Source: Nocardioides panacis (GTDB taxonomy: Bacteria > Actinomycetota > Actinomycetes > Propionibacteriales > Nocardioidaceae). From it: a DNA stretch of 64,000 nucleotides. This document shows positions 41,529 to 50,160 of this stretch, in pieces. The notes beneath the pieces were generated by a model. That model saw nothing but the letters and a program-made list of their open reading frames with translations. It was not told the origin of the DNA and searched no databases. How positions within the stretch are numbered: position 1 is the stretch's first letter; each line of letters opens with the position of its first letter. The DNA is taken from NCBI RefSeq assembly GCF_019039255.1, contig NZ_CP077062.1:4464001-4528000 (forward strand), written 5' to 3'. The position numbers were made by a program, and so were the translations under genes.

Positions 41529-42877
41529 CCCAGACGTTGACCGGCAGCGCCGGACTGGTGCGGGTGTCGGTGGTCGCCGGTGAACGGCGCGCCGACCTCG
41601 CGCTGCCCGGTGCCCTCCCGGTGGCCGAGCTGCTCCCCGAGCTGGCGCGCGCCGTCGGGGTGCTGGACGCGCAGACCGCCTACGGCGGCTACGCCCTGCT
41701 GACCTCCGACGGCCGACGGCTCTCGGAGGACACCGGCCTGACGTTCCAGGGCGTCGAGGACGGTGGCGTGCTGACCGTCACCGTCGGCGTCGACGAGGAG
41801 TCCCCGCGGGTCTACGACGACATCGTCGAGGCGATGGCCGACGCCGTCGAGAAGGACATGCGCCCGTGGGAGCCCGCGGCCGGCCGCCGTACGGCGCTCT
41901 CCACGGCCGCGCTGCTCCTCGGTCTCGGGGCGCTCGCCCTCGCGCTGCAGCGGCCCGACGTGGTGGCCGGCGCGGCCGCCGGCGTGGCCGCGCTGGTGCT
42001 CGTCGCCTCCGCGCTGGTGCTCTCCCGCGTGCAGGCCGAGCACGAGGCGGCCGCGACCCTGGCCTGGGCCGGGGTGGCCTACGCCGTCGTCTGCGGCCTG
42101 ACCGCCGCCCCTGCGGGACCGCTCCTCGAGGCCCCGGCCGCGCTGGCCGGCGCCGGTGCGGTCCTGGTCGGGCTGGTCGGCCTGGTCGGCCTCGCCGAGC
42201 GCCGCACGCTGATGCTGCCCGCCGTCTCCGTCGGCGGCGTCGTCGCGGCCGCGGGTGGGGTGCTGACCGTCTCGTCGTTCTCCGCAGGCGCCGTCTACAC
42301 CGTCGCGCTGGTCCTCGCGGTCGTCGTCGGCAGCGCCCTGCCCTGGGTCGCCCTCGGCACCACCGCGACCCGCGTCGACCAGGCCCACACCGACGCGGAC
42401 CTCACCGCCGAGCCGCGCGAGGTGCAGCCGGGCCAGGTGCGCCGGGACGCCCGGATGGGTCATGAGATCCTGCTCGCCGTCACCTCCACCGTCGGCCTGC
42501 TGGTCGTCCTGGTGAGCCCGCTCGCGGTCAGCCTCGGCGTGACCGGTGCCCTGGTCGTGGTCTGCGCCTGCGTCGTGCTGATGCTGCGCACCCGCCAGTA
42601 CCGCGTCGGCAGCGAGGTGGCGGCCGGGCTGCTCTGCGGGATCGCCGGACTGGTCGCCCTGGCCGTGAGCGTCATCGTCGAGCAGCCGACCTGGCACGTG
42701 GCGCTCGCGCTGCTGCTGGCGATCACCGGTGCCGTGCTGCTGGTCTTCACCCTGGTCCCGATGGCCCCGTCGGTCCGGCGCGGCCGCCTGGGGGACATCA
42801 GCGAGCTCGTCGCCCTCGTGGCGATGCTGCCGCTGCTCGTGCTCGCCATCGGCCTCGTCGGCGCGGTTGGCGGCTGA
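41525..42877 (+). CDS. eccD: EccD-like type VII secretion membrane protein (second copy)
   Basis: 450 residues. YukD ubiquitin-like domain (~10-95: VRVSVVAGERRADLALPGALPV...GGVLTVTVGVDEES), linker with RVYDDIVEAMADAVEKDM, then about eleven hydrophobic helices. The family VYDD motif in the linker is clear here, so this copy is the more canonical EccD. GTG start overlaps the previous stop by four bases. It precedes the LPETG protein and eccB. Confidence 0.9.
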   Translation: MTQTLTGSAGLVRVSVVAGERRADLALPGALPVAELLPELARAVGVLDAQTAYGGYALLTSDGRRLSEDTGLTFQGVEDGGVLTVTVGVDEESPRVYDDIVEAMADAVEKDMRPWEPAAGRRTALSTAALLLGLGALALALQRPDVVAGAAAGVAALVLVASALVLSRVQAEHEAAATLAWAGVAYAVVCGLTAAPAGPLLEAPAALAGAGAVLVGLVGLVGLAERRTLMLPAVSVGGVVAAAGGVLTVSSFSAGAVYTVALVLAVVVGSALPWVALGTTATRVDQAHTDADLTAEPREVQPGQVRRDARMGHEILLAVTSTVGLLVVLVSPLAVSLGVTGALVVVCACVVLMLRTRQYRVGSEVAAGLLCGIAGLVALAVSVIVEQPTWHVALALLLAITGAVLLVFTLVPMAPSVRRGRLGDISELVALVAMLPLLVLAIGLVGAVGG

Positions 42878-42980
42878 CCTTCCTGGGAACAATCGCGACC
42901 TTCGTGGCTCCATCCGCACCGGAACACCACCACCTGCACCACGTCACCACCGGCCGAGCACGGCCTTGAGAAGGGGAATC

Positions 42981-44144
42981 ATGAGAAACGGTCGCAGACT
43001 GACCGCAGTAGGGATCATCACCGGGGGACTTCTGCTCGTCGGTCTCGCGGCATCCTCCCTGGCAGACGCCACCAGCGGTACGACGGGAACGAGCCTCACC
43101 GCGGTCGCTCCCGTCACGGACCAGGCCGCGACGTCCTCGGACGCCGCCGCCCAGGACAGCACCATCCCGGCCAGCGGCGACACCGCGCCGCCGTCGGCCC
43201 GCACGCCGGCGCCGTCCCTCGCGCTCGCTGCCGTGGAGTGCTCGTTCCCGGACGACGCGAACTGCACGCCCGACGGGGCCTGCATCCCGCGGGACTACAA
43301 CGGGAGCGACTCCGGCTGCGGAACCGCGCCGGAGATCTGCATCCCGCAGGACTACAACGGCAACGACCCCGGCTGCGGAACCGCGCCGGAGATCTGCATC
43401 CCGCAGGACTACAACGGCAACGACCCGGGCTGCGGCAACCCGCCGCCCCCGGCGTGCGACTCCGCCGACACGGACCCGAACACCCCCGGCTGCCAGACCG
43501 ACCCCCAGCCGCCCACCTGCGTACCGGTGGACTTCGACCCGTCGGACCCTGACTGCGACCTGCCTCCGGGCAACCCGAACCCGGACCCCACCAACCCCGG
43601 CAACGGCAACGGCGGGAACGGCAACGGGAACGGGAACGGCAACGGCAACGGGGGCGGCACCCCGGTCCCGGTCCCGGTCGTCCCGGCCCCGGTCACCCCC
43701 GCGCCGAGCACCCCGGTGCCCAGCGGCACCACCGGCGGCGGCAGCCCCACCGGCGGCGGCAACACCGGCTCGACCCCGGCCAGCCACCACGGCGGCACGC
43801 ACCACAACCAGGGGCCGAGCATCAGCGCCGGCGGCTCGCTGGGCAGCAACGGCTCGGGCGCCGAGGGCACCGTCCCCGGCAGCGGAGGCACCTCGTCCCC
43901 CGGGACGTCGGCCTGTGGCGACCCGGCGATCTGCAGCGACAGCGGCATCCTCGGTGTCGACGCCAGCGCCTCGGTCCCGACGACGAGCACGCCGTCCGTC
44001 TCCGCCTCGGCCGACGACGGTTCGGTCCTGCCCGAGACCGGCGCCCCCGCAGGCACGCAGGGCCTCCTGGTCCTGGGCCTCGGACTGCTGGTCGCCGGCT
44101 TCGTGCTGGTGCGTCCGCGCCGGCGGGCGCTGCACAAGGCCTGA
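42981..44144 (+). CDS. LPETG cell-wall-anchored protein with Cys-containing tandem repeats
   Basis: 387 residues. Signal peptide/anchor at the N-terminus (VGIITGGLLLVGLAASSLA), a Cys-rich region with tandem 19-residue repeats GCGTAPEICIPQDYNGNDP (112-130 and 131-149) plus a degenerate copy before, a long Asn/Gly and Pro/Ser/Gly-rich stalk, then LPETG (350-354), a hydrophobic helix and RPRRRALHKA tail: a complete sortase sorting signal. It was probably exported by Sec and anchored by a sortase. The class E sortase at 13211 would normally favour LAXTG, so the cognate enzyme is uncertain. Ribosome site AAGGGG. Function unknown; it lies between eccD and eccB. Confidence 0.82.
   Translation: MRNGRRLTAVGIITGGLLLVGLAASSLADATSGTTGTSLTAVAPVTDQAATSSDAAAQDSTIPASGDTAPPSARTPAPSLALAAVECSFPDDANCTPDGACIPRDYNGSDSGCGTAPEICIPQDYNGNDPGCGTAPEICIPQDYNGNDPGCGNPPPPACDSADTDPNTPGCQTDPQPPTCVPVDFDPSDPDCDLPPGNPNPDPTNPGNGNGGNGNGNGNGNGNGGGTPVPVPVVPAPVTPAPSTPVPSGTTGGGSPTGGGNTGSTPASHHGGTHHNQGPSISAGGSLGSNGSGAEGTVPGSGGTSSPGTSACGDPAICSDSGILGVDASASVPTTSTPSVSASADDGSVLPETGAPAGTQGLLVLGLGLLVAGFVLVRPRRRALHKA
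43314..43427 (+). repeat. Two tandem 57-bp repeats within the LPETG gene
   Basis: Copies at 43314-43370 and 43371-43427 differ only in the last base. A diverged partial copy precedes (43271-43313). The unit encodes GCGTAPEICIPQDYNGNDP. Near identity at the DNA level implies recent duplication or ongoing copy-number change. Confidence 0.92.
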
Positions 44145-44158
44145 GTCAGCGCCGGGGG

Positions 44159-44187
44159 GGGCCCGACCGCCGAGCGCGGCCGGGCCC
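44159..44187 (+). terminator. Terminator after LPETG gene
   Basis: 10-bp stem GGGCCCGACC / GGCCGGGCCC (one mismatch) with a 9-base loop, 15 bases after the stop. Confidence 0.55.
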
Positions 44188-44258
44188 TCCGGTCCCTGAT
44201 GGACAACGATCGTGGCGAACCGACCCGCTGACGGGTCACGGACAGGTACGAAGGAAGC

Positions 44259-45629
44259 ATGTCGAGCAAGAAGGACCTGGTTGAGGCACACTCCTTCAAC
44301 CGCCGTCGCCTGATCACCGCGTTCGTCAGCGGTGCACCGGGCGGTCGCGAGGTCGAGCCGGTGCGCTACGGCCGCACGCTGGTGGGCGGTCTCGTCCTGG
44401 CCCTGCTCATCGTCGCCGGTGCCGCGGTCGCGCCGCTGCTGAAGCCCGCGCTGCCCAAGGACTGGCAGCAGAAGGGTCTGGTGGTCGGCAAGGAGAGCGG
44501 CTCGCGGTTCGTCGCGTTCAAGGGGACGCTCTACCCGGTCATCAACACCACCTCCGCGCGGCTGATCCTTGGCTCCGAGGGCGACTTCGACGTCAACTTC
44601 GTGCCCGACGACGAGATCGCCAAGCAGAAGCAGGGCGACACGATCGGCATCCCCGGGGCTCCCGACCTGCTGCCCACCCCCGCCAAGCTGATCCAGAGCG
44701 GCTGGAGCGCGTGCACCGGCTCGTCGCAGGGCGTCACCGTCGCGCTCTCCACGCGCGACCAGGTGACCACCAGTCCCGGCAGTGCGTTCGTGGTGACGTC
44801 CGGACGGGCCGGCGAGGTGGAGGTCATCTCGGGGGAGCACCAGTACGCGGTCCCCGCGGGTGCTCGTGGCAACGCGGTGCTGCGGGCCCTCGGCCTCGAC
44901 GGCGACGCCCCCACCACCGTGCCGGGTCTCTGGCTCGACCTGGTCCCACCCGGCAAGGAGCTCGAGCCGTTCACGGTCGACGGCGAGGGCGACACCGTGG
45001 ACACCGGGGTCAGCGGCTTGGACACCGTGGGCACCCCCGTCAAGGTGGACGGACGGCCCTACGTCCTGAGCAAGAAGGGTCTGCTCCCGCTCACCGACTT
45101 CGCCTACACCGTCTACCGGTCCGCCGGTCCCGGCGCCGAGCTGCGGCAGCGTGAGGTGCAGAGCGGCCAGATCTCCTCGCTGCGCACCGTCAACGACCCC
45201 GGGGCCCGGCCCTACCCCTCCGACTGGCCGGAGCAGGACGTCACGCCGTTCGACGGCGTCGACGCACCCTGCCTGCTGCTCGACACCGACGCGGACAAGG
45301 CAGCCGGCGTCAGCCTGGGCACGCCCCGGACCGACTCGCTCGCCGCCAGCACGGGCCCCGGGATCGTGCGGACCGTGGAGAGCGGGCACGGCGCCCTCGT
45401 GCAGGCCACCAGCGGCGGAGTCATCGGTTCCGGCACCACCTTCCTGGTCGACTCCACGGGCACCCGTTACGCCGTGGGCAGCAAGAGCGACGTGCAGGGC
45501 GCGCTCTCGGCCCTGGGCTACTCCGCCGACAAGCCGAGGCCGGTGCCGTCCGCGTGGCTCGCGCTGTTCGCCGACGGCCCGGCGCTGACCTCGCAGGCGG
45601 CCACCCAGGCGAGCGGCAGCCAGTCGTGA
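44259..45629 (+). CDS. eccB: Type VII secretion protein EccB
   Basis: 456 residues, bitopic. A cytosolic N-terminus (SSKKDLVEAHSFNRRRLITAFVSG) is the EccB hallmark; one transmembrane helix (~49-70) and a large periplasmic/extracellular domain with R1-R4-type repeats follow (Cys pair at ACTGSSQG and APCLLLD). In ESX complexes EccB caps the EccCDE membrane ring. ATG at 44259 is preceded by ACGAAGGAAGC. Stop overlaps the mycosin GTG start. Confidence 0.95.
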   Translation: MSSKKDLVEAHSFNRRRLITAFVSGAPGGREVEPVRYGRTLVGGLVLALLIVAGAAVAPLLKPALPKDWQQKGLVVGKESGSRFVAFKGTLYPVINTTSARLILGSEGDFDVNFVPDDEIAKQKQGDTIGIPGAPDLLPTPAKLIQSGWSACTGSSQGVTVALSTRDQVTTSPGSAFVVTSGRAGEVEVISGEHQYAVPAGARGNAVLRALGLDGDAPTTVPGLWLDLVPPGKELEPFTVDGEGDTVDTGVSGLDTVGTPVKVDGRPYVLSKKGLLPLTDFAYTVYRSAGPGAELRQREVQSGQISSLRTVNDPGARPYPSDWPEQDVTPFDGVDAPCLLLDTDADKAAGVSLGTPRTDSLAASTGPGIVRTVESGHGALVQATSGGVIGSGTTFLVDSTGTRYAVGSKSDVQGALSALGYSADKPRPVPSAWLALFADGPALTSQAATQASGSQS

Positions 45630-46916
45630 CGGTCCGCAGCCCCCGCAGGGCCACCGCGGCGGCGGCGCTGTCGGTGGCGCTGGTCGGCGTCGCCGCCCCG
45701 GCTCCGGCCGCCCCGTCGGTGCCGGTGGCAGCCGAGGGGCAGCAGTGCGAGGTCGGGAAGACCCGCTACGTCGCGGAGTCGTCCGCCGCGCTCAGCAGCC
45801 TCAGCGTCCCGCAGTCCTGGGCCCTGGCCACCGGCAAGGGCGTCACCGTCGCGGTGGTCGACTCGGGCGTGGACGCCGGGAACGCCCACCTCGGCCGGGC
45901 CGTGCTGCCGGGCACCTCGTTCGTGCCGGGTGCCCCGACCGACGACCTGCTCGGCCACGGCACGGGCGTGGCCGGGATCATCGCGGCCCGCTACGTCCGC
46001 GGGTCTGCCCTCATCGGGGTGGCGCCCGAGGCCAAGATCCTGCCGGTGCGGGTCTTCCAGGACGAGGACTCCACCGGGACCCAGCCGGTCGCGTACCCGC
46101 CCGACACCGGCCGGATGGCGGCCGGCATCGCCTGGGCGGTCCGCCACGGCGCCGACGTGGTCAACGTGTCGATGAGCACCCGCCCCAGCGATGCCGCGCT
46201 GCCGCGGCTCAAGGCCGCGCTCGACCTCGCGCACCGCAAGGACGTGGTCGTCGTCGCGTCCGGGGGGGAACCAGGACCAGGACGCCCCGTTCGCCCAGGT
46301 CCGCTACCCCGCGGGTGGCCGGGGCGTGATCGGGGTGGCCGCGTCGAGCGGCGTGGGCGAGGTGGACAACTGGTCGATCCACGGGCCGCAGAACGACGTG
46401 TCCGCGCCGGGCTCCGAGGTGCTGATCGCGTTCCACGCCAACGGCGACTGCATCGCCGGGCAGGACCACGCCTACACCAGCTGGGCGACCGGCTTCGTCA
46501 GCGGACTCGCCGCCCAGCTCCGCGAGCGCTACCCGAAGGAGTCCGCGGACCAGATCGCCTACCGGATCATGGCCTCCGCCGACCGGCCGCGGCTCTCCGA
46601 GCGGGACGACGTGCAGGGCTGGGGCGAGATCCGGCCCTACTCCGCGCTCACCATGTCGATCGACCCGAACCGGCCCGGCCCGCCGCTGCCCGGTGCCGCC
46701 GCCGGTCCGGAGCAGGCCGCGGTGACGTCGCCGGTGACCCCGCTGGCCGCCCGCAGCGACCCGCTCGCCCCCGCCCGCGAGCAGGCCCTGTGGTGGGGCC
46801 TCGCCGCGGTCGGGCTCTGCGCCCTCGCGCTCGTGGTGCGCCCGTGGCTGGGTGGGGTCAGGCTCGGGCGTCGTACGACGCGCGGCCGGCGTCGCCGCAC
46901 CCCGGACGTGGTCTGA
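45626..46916 (+). CDS. mycP: Mycosin protease MycP, apparent frameshift
   Basis: Membrane-bound subtilase of type VII systems, needed for complex stability and substrate processing. Corrected length ~429 residues: signal peptide (~1-32), catalytic domain with Asp79 (AVVDSGVD), His111 (GHGTGVAG), an Asn at SGGNQDQDAPF and Ser in HAYTSWATGFVSGL, then Pro-rich linker and transmembrane helix (LWWGLAAVGLCALALVV) with basic tail. The break is the G7 run at 46262-46268; six G would join VVVASGG to NQDQDAPFAQV. GTG start overlaps the eccB stop (GTGA). Confidence 0.92.
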
Positions 46917-46925
46917 GGGAAGGCG

Positions 46926-47333
46926 TCAGCCCTCCATCTCCTCACGCAGCCGGACCTGCGCCGCCCGGGCCTCGAGGTCCGCCTCGACGACGTCCGGGTC
47001 CTGCTGGGCCTGGGCGGCCATGAGCGGCAGGTTCCGCTGCAGGTCGTGCCGGGCCCGGGCGGCGCTCGGGTGCGTGTCGCGGCCGGACAGGACGTCCTCC
47101 CAGGTGGTCTCGCGCAGGTCGATGCGCTGCTGCAGGCGCTGGGCGTCGCGTCCCAGCTCGCCGTCGCGCGCGGCCTTCACGCGGTCCTCCTGGCGCTTGT
47201 CGCGCTCCTGCTTGAACTTCTCGTGCTCCTGACGGATGGACGCCGCCATCGAGCGGAGCGACGAGACGGCGTCCGCGGTCTCGCGACGGGAGCTCTCCAG
47301 CGCGGCGCGGAGCCGCGGATCCTGCTCGGGCAT
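46926..47333 (-). CDS. Hypothetical charged coiled-coil protein
   Basis: 135 residues, almost entirely helical and charged, no signal peptide. A central heptad-like stretch (SIRQEHEKFKQERDKRQEDRVKAA) suggests a coiled-coil. An AGGAGGCAGCAGCTC leader precedes ATG at 47333. It is the last gene of the minus-strand block behind the secretion genes, facing mycP tail to tail. It may be a cytosolic chaperone or accessory factor for the adjacent WXG-like proteins; no family recognised. Confidence 0.65.
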   Translation of the reverse strand: MPEQDPRLRAALESSRRETADAVSSLRSMAASIRQEHEKFKQERDKRQEDRVKAARDGELGRDAQRLQQRIDLRETTWEDVLSGRDTHPSAARARHDLQRNLPLMAAQAQQDPDVVEADLEARAAQVRLREEMEG

Positions 47334-47385
47334 GAGCTGCTGCCTCCTGGCTGGTGGGTGGATCGACGTACCGCGGACCGGTGGG

Positions 47386-48132
47386 TCAGCCGAAGCCGTG
47401 CTGGCTGGTGTCGTCCATGTGGGTGCCGGCCCGGGTGCTCTCCACGACGTTCCCGAAGTCGAGCACGGTGTCGGCGGCGTTGAGCGCGACGTTGACGTAG
47501 CGGAGCACGGTCACCACCGCCTTGACGGCGCGGGTGAACTTCTCGATCGCCTCGATGCCCCGGTGGATCAGGTTGATCACCTTGCGGGCCTTGCCCGGTG
47601 CGCTGAACGCACCCTTGGCCCAGCCGAGCGGCCCGGAGGCGGCGTCCAGCAGGAGCTCCTGGATCACGTCGTTGACGAAGCTGACCGCTGCGGCCACCAC
47701 CTCCGCCGTGGCCTGCGCGACCTCGAGCACGTGTCCCAGCTGGTCCTGGATGTGCTGCGAGGCCTCCTTCTGGCCGTCGTGCATGTCCGCGATGTCGTGC
47801 AGCCGCCGGCCGGCCGCGTGCGCGGCGTGGCCGGTCCACACGGACGGGAGCTGGTCGGCGACGCCGTCGTAGTTGTCGGCGATCGCGCCGACCGCCGACC
47901 CGACGTTGCCCCACGCCTTCTGCATCGACGCCAGGGCGTTGAAGTCGCCGGCGATGGGCTCGAAGAGCGCCTCGAGCATGCTCCAGCCGGTGAGCTGGTC
48001 CACGGCCCAGTCGATGGAGCTGATCAGGAAGCCGCACTGGTCCTTGAGGCCCTCGATGTACTCGCCCATGCCGCCGTCCGGCTGACCGCCGCCGACGGGG
48101 GAGCTCGCGTCGTACGTCTCCGAGATCGTCAT
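47386..48132 (-). CDS. WXG-like protein, putative type VII substrate
   Basis: 248 residues, helical, no signal peptide. WTG at 99-101 (LPSVWTGHAAHAAGRR) sits between two long helices, the WXG-hairpin pattern, followed by a hydrophobic helical stretch (VVAAAVSFVNDVIQELLLDAA) and a C-terminal tail, TRAGTHMDDTSQHGFG. It is longer than WXG100 and lacks a polymorphic toxin domain. Its ATG overlaps the stop of the upstream 331-residue gene by four bases, suggesting the two are made together. Confidence 0.72.
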   Translation of the reverse strand: MTISETYDASSPVGGGQPDGGMGEYIEGLKDQCGFLISSIDWAVDQLTGWSMLEALFEPIAGDFNALASMQKAWGNVGSAVGAIADNYDGVADQLPSVWTGHAAHAAGRRLHDIADMHDGQKEASQHIQDQLGHVLEVAQATAEVVAAAVSFVNDVIQELLLDAASGPLGWAKGAFSAPGKARKVINLIHRGIEAIEKFTRAVKAVVTVLRYVNVALNAADTVLDFGNVVESTRAGTHMDDTSQHGFG

Positions 48133-49124
48133 GGCCGCGCCCAGTCCTGCGCGCTGCGGTCCTCGGGCTGGTCCTCGTAGTCGTCGTACTCGCCGAGGTC
48201 CTCGTTGGTCTCGTGCAGCTGCTCGGCACCCGCGACCACGTCGTCGACGTTCGCGACCACGTCGGCGACCTGGTCGTAGGCGCCCTTGTAGGTGCCGGCC
48301 GTGCTGAGCACGTCCTGGCGGTGGTGGTAGTCGGCCGAGTCGCCCTGGCGCTGGTCGCTCGCCGCCTCGTGACCTGCCTGGGTCGCCTCCGCCGGGGTCC
48401 GGCCGCCGGCGATGGCGTCGTCGTAGGCCCGGGTGAACGCGCCGGCCTGCCGGTCCTGCAGGGAGTCGTAGACCCGACCGTCGGCGACCGAGTCCACGTC
48501 ACGCTGGGCGTGGCTGAGCGCCTCGGCGGGCGTCATCCCCTGGGAGCGGTACTCCAGGTAGTCGTGGCGGGTCTGCGCGTCGCGGACGTAGGCGAGGACC
48601 TGGTCCTTGGCGTAGGTGCGTGGTGACAGGCCGGGTGCCAGCGTGCTCGGGTCGCCGGGGGCGACGCGGTTGACCGGTTCGCTCATCCAGGGCGGCAGCT
48701 TGGCCAGCCCGAACGGCTCCCCGTCCTCGCCGGGCGGGACGGCGCCGGCGGGACAGCTCGGGCCCCCGGGCGTGGTGGCGCCGCTCCCCGGGGCGACGTA
48801 CGGCGGCAGCGCCATCTCGTCGCCGAAGAGCTTCTCGAACACGCGGTGGGAGGAGCGGTCGGACTCCAGGTAGTCGTCCCTGCAGGCGGTGAAGGTCTCG
48901 GCGACGGTGTCGGCGACCTTCTTCGAGGTCCGCATGCCTTGCTGGGCGTTGTGCACCGTATCCCGGTAGTTGCCCTCGAAGATGTTCAGCACCCCGCGGA
49001 AGGCGTCGAAGCGCGAGCACGCGCTGTCGACGTAGTCGGACACCGCTGCGACGTGGTCGTGCTGTCGTCTGCCCACCTCCGCCGCGGCGGTCAGGCTGTC
49101 CGGATCGACGTGGAACTGAACCAT
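48129..49124 (-). CDS. Hypothetical ESX-associated protein
   Basis: 331 residues. The N-terminal ~105 residues form a helical hairpin-like region typical of type VII substrates (VQFHVDPDSLTAAAEVGRRQ...GNYRDTVHNAQQGM), though without WXG. A Pro/Gly-rich linker follows (PGSGATTPGGPSCPAGAVPP), then a helical C-terminal region with two imprecise repeats around GMTPAEALSHAQRD and GRTPAEATQAGHEA. Acidic tail. No known domain. First gene of a coupled pair with the WXG-like gene; together they may be a substrate and partner. Confidence 0.68.
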   Translation of the reverse strand: MVQFHVDPDSLTAAAEVGRRQHDHVAAVSDYVDSACSRFDAFRGVLNIFEGNYRDTVHNAQQGMRTSKKVADTVAETFTACRDDYLESDRSSHRVFEKLFGDEMALPPYVAPGSGATTPGGPSCPAGAVPPGEDGEPFGLAKLPPWMSEPVNRVAPGDPSTLAPGLSPRTYAKDQVLAYVRDAQTRHDYLEYRSQGMTPAEALSHAQRDVDSVADGRVYDSLQDRQAGAFTRAYDDAIAGGRTPAEATQAGHEAASDQRQGDSADYHHRQDVLSTAGTYKGAYDQVADVVANVDDVVAGAEQLHETNEDLGEYDDYEDQPEDRSAQDWARP

Positions 49125-49194
49125 GGTTGAACTCCCCCGTGACGTCTACCGCGGGCAGTCTTCCCGGCGCAGCCGCGCGTGAAACCTGACGGCG

Positions 49195-49395
49195 TCAGGA
49201 CTCGTGGGTGGGCGGCAGGGCGTCGCGCTCGGCCTGCTCCTTCTGGTAGCGGCGCTCGAGGCGGTCGCCGAGCTGCGCCTTCTGGCGCTGCTCCTCGGTC
49301 TCCCAGTCCTTGGACCGGTCGCGCTTGAGGTAGGCGACCAGGGCGGCGCCGAGGCACACGACGAGCACGACAGCGACGAAGATCCAGGTTCCCAT
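49195..49395 (-). CDS. Small single-pass membrane protein
   Basis: 66 residues: one N-terminal transmembrane helix (TWIFVAVVLVVCLGAALVAYL) followed by a charged helix (RSKDWETEEQRQKAQLGDRLERRYQKEQAERD). No family recognised. It is located between the DUF3592-like gene and the ESX-associated pair on the same strand. Confidence 0.6.
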   Translation of the reverse strand: MGTWIFVAVVLVVCLGAALVAYLKRDRSKDWETEEQRQKAQLGDRLERRYQKEQAERDALPPTHES

Positions 49396-49431
49396 GGGTG
49401 AGACCTTCCCGACCGGGCGGCCGGTGAAACG

Positions 49432-50076
49432 TCAGCGGAGAGCGCGGGCGCGCCGGAGCGAGCGGAGGTAGCCCACGGTGATCGCCGGCCACAGCACGAG
49501 GCAGACCAGTCCAGCGGCCAGGTAGCCCGGCGACGTCCTGGACGGTGACTCCCAGCCTCCGTCCTGCCGGTAGACGTCGACGCGGTCGCCCGGGCCGGGA
49601 CCGAACAGCTGCGGCTCGGCGTAGAAGCTGCCGGTGCGGCCGTCGGCCAGCCGGAAGGTCAGCACCGAACCGGTGTTGCGCGTCGTGCGGGTGCGCGAGG
49701 CGGAGCTCCGGTCGACGACGGTGGCCGGCAGCACCCGGGTGCCGGCGGGGACGTCGTGGTGATCGACGTACATCCAGACGGGCACCACACCGCTGAGCAG
49801 CGTGAGGGCGACGCACGCCACGACGGCGCCGGCGACGCCGCGGCGGGGTGCGGCCGGCCGGGGTACGTCGGGCAGCGACGCCAGGTCGACGACCGACCCG
49901 TCGGCACGTTGCACGACGCGGGCCCCGCGGCCCCCGCCGGGACGCTCGAGGACCTGGCGCGCGTCGGCTCCCGGGTCGCGTGGGCGGTCCCGCCGGAGCG
50001 ACCGGGCGAGCAGGCCGAGGGCGACGAGCACGCCGAGCGCCGCGGCTGCCATCGGGAGGAGGTCCACGCCCGCCAT
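49432..50076 (-). CDS. DUF3592-like membrane protein
   Basis: 214 residues. Three hydrophobic segments: N-terminal (LLPMAAAALGVLVALGLLA), middle (GAVVACVALTLLSGVVPVWM) and C-terminal (YLAAGLVCLVLWPAITVGYL). Between the last two is a beta-rich extracytoplasmic region (GTRVLPATVVDRSSASRTR...GDRVDVYRQDGG) like DUF3592 proteins. Function unknown. ATG at 50076 is chosen; the in-frame region upstream overlaps the purS promoter. Confidence 0.65.
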   Translation of the reverse strand: MAGVDLLPMAAAALGVLVALGLLARSLRRDRPRDPGADARQVLERPGGGRGARVVQRADGSVVDLASLPDVPRPAAPRRGVAGAVVACVALTLLSGVVPVWMYVDHHDVPAGTRVLPATVVDRSSASRTRTTRNTGSVLTFRLADGRTGSFYAEPQLFGPGPGDRVDVYRQDGGWESPSRTSPGYLAAGLVCLVLWPAITVGYLRSLRRARALR

Positions 50077-50120
50077 GCTCTCCTCGCGGACGTGCCGCGA
50101 AACGTCGGGAGGACCCGCCC

Positions 50121-50126
50121 TAGACT
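50121..50126 (+). promoter_or_regulatory. -10 box of purS-purQ (TAGACT)
   Basis: TAGACT is 34 bases before the purS GTG; an AGGAG ribosome site at 50151-50155 lies in the short leader. Confidence 0.5.
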
Positions 50127-50160
50127 GACCCGAGTCGTTCCCCCCCACCCAGGAGTAACC

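Noticed and set aside
43271-43427. CRISPR-like direct repeats
   Set aside because: Repeats are contiguous, in frame, 57 bp long and encode a 19-residue unit; there are no spacers.
42798-45389. 863-codon open frame on the minus strand opposite the LPETG and eccB genes
   Set aside because: Shadow frame; sequence is repetitive V/A/R/G and opposes two well-supported genes.
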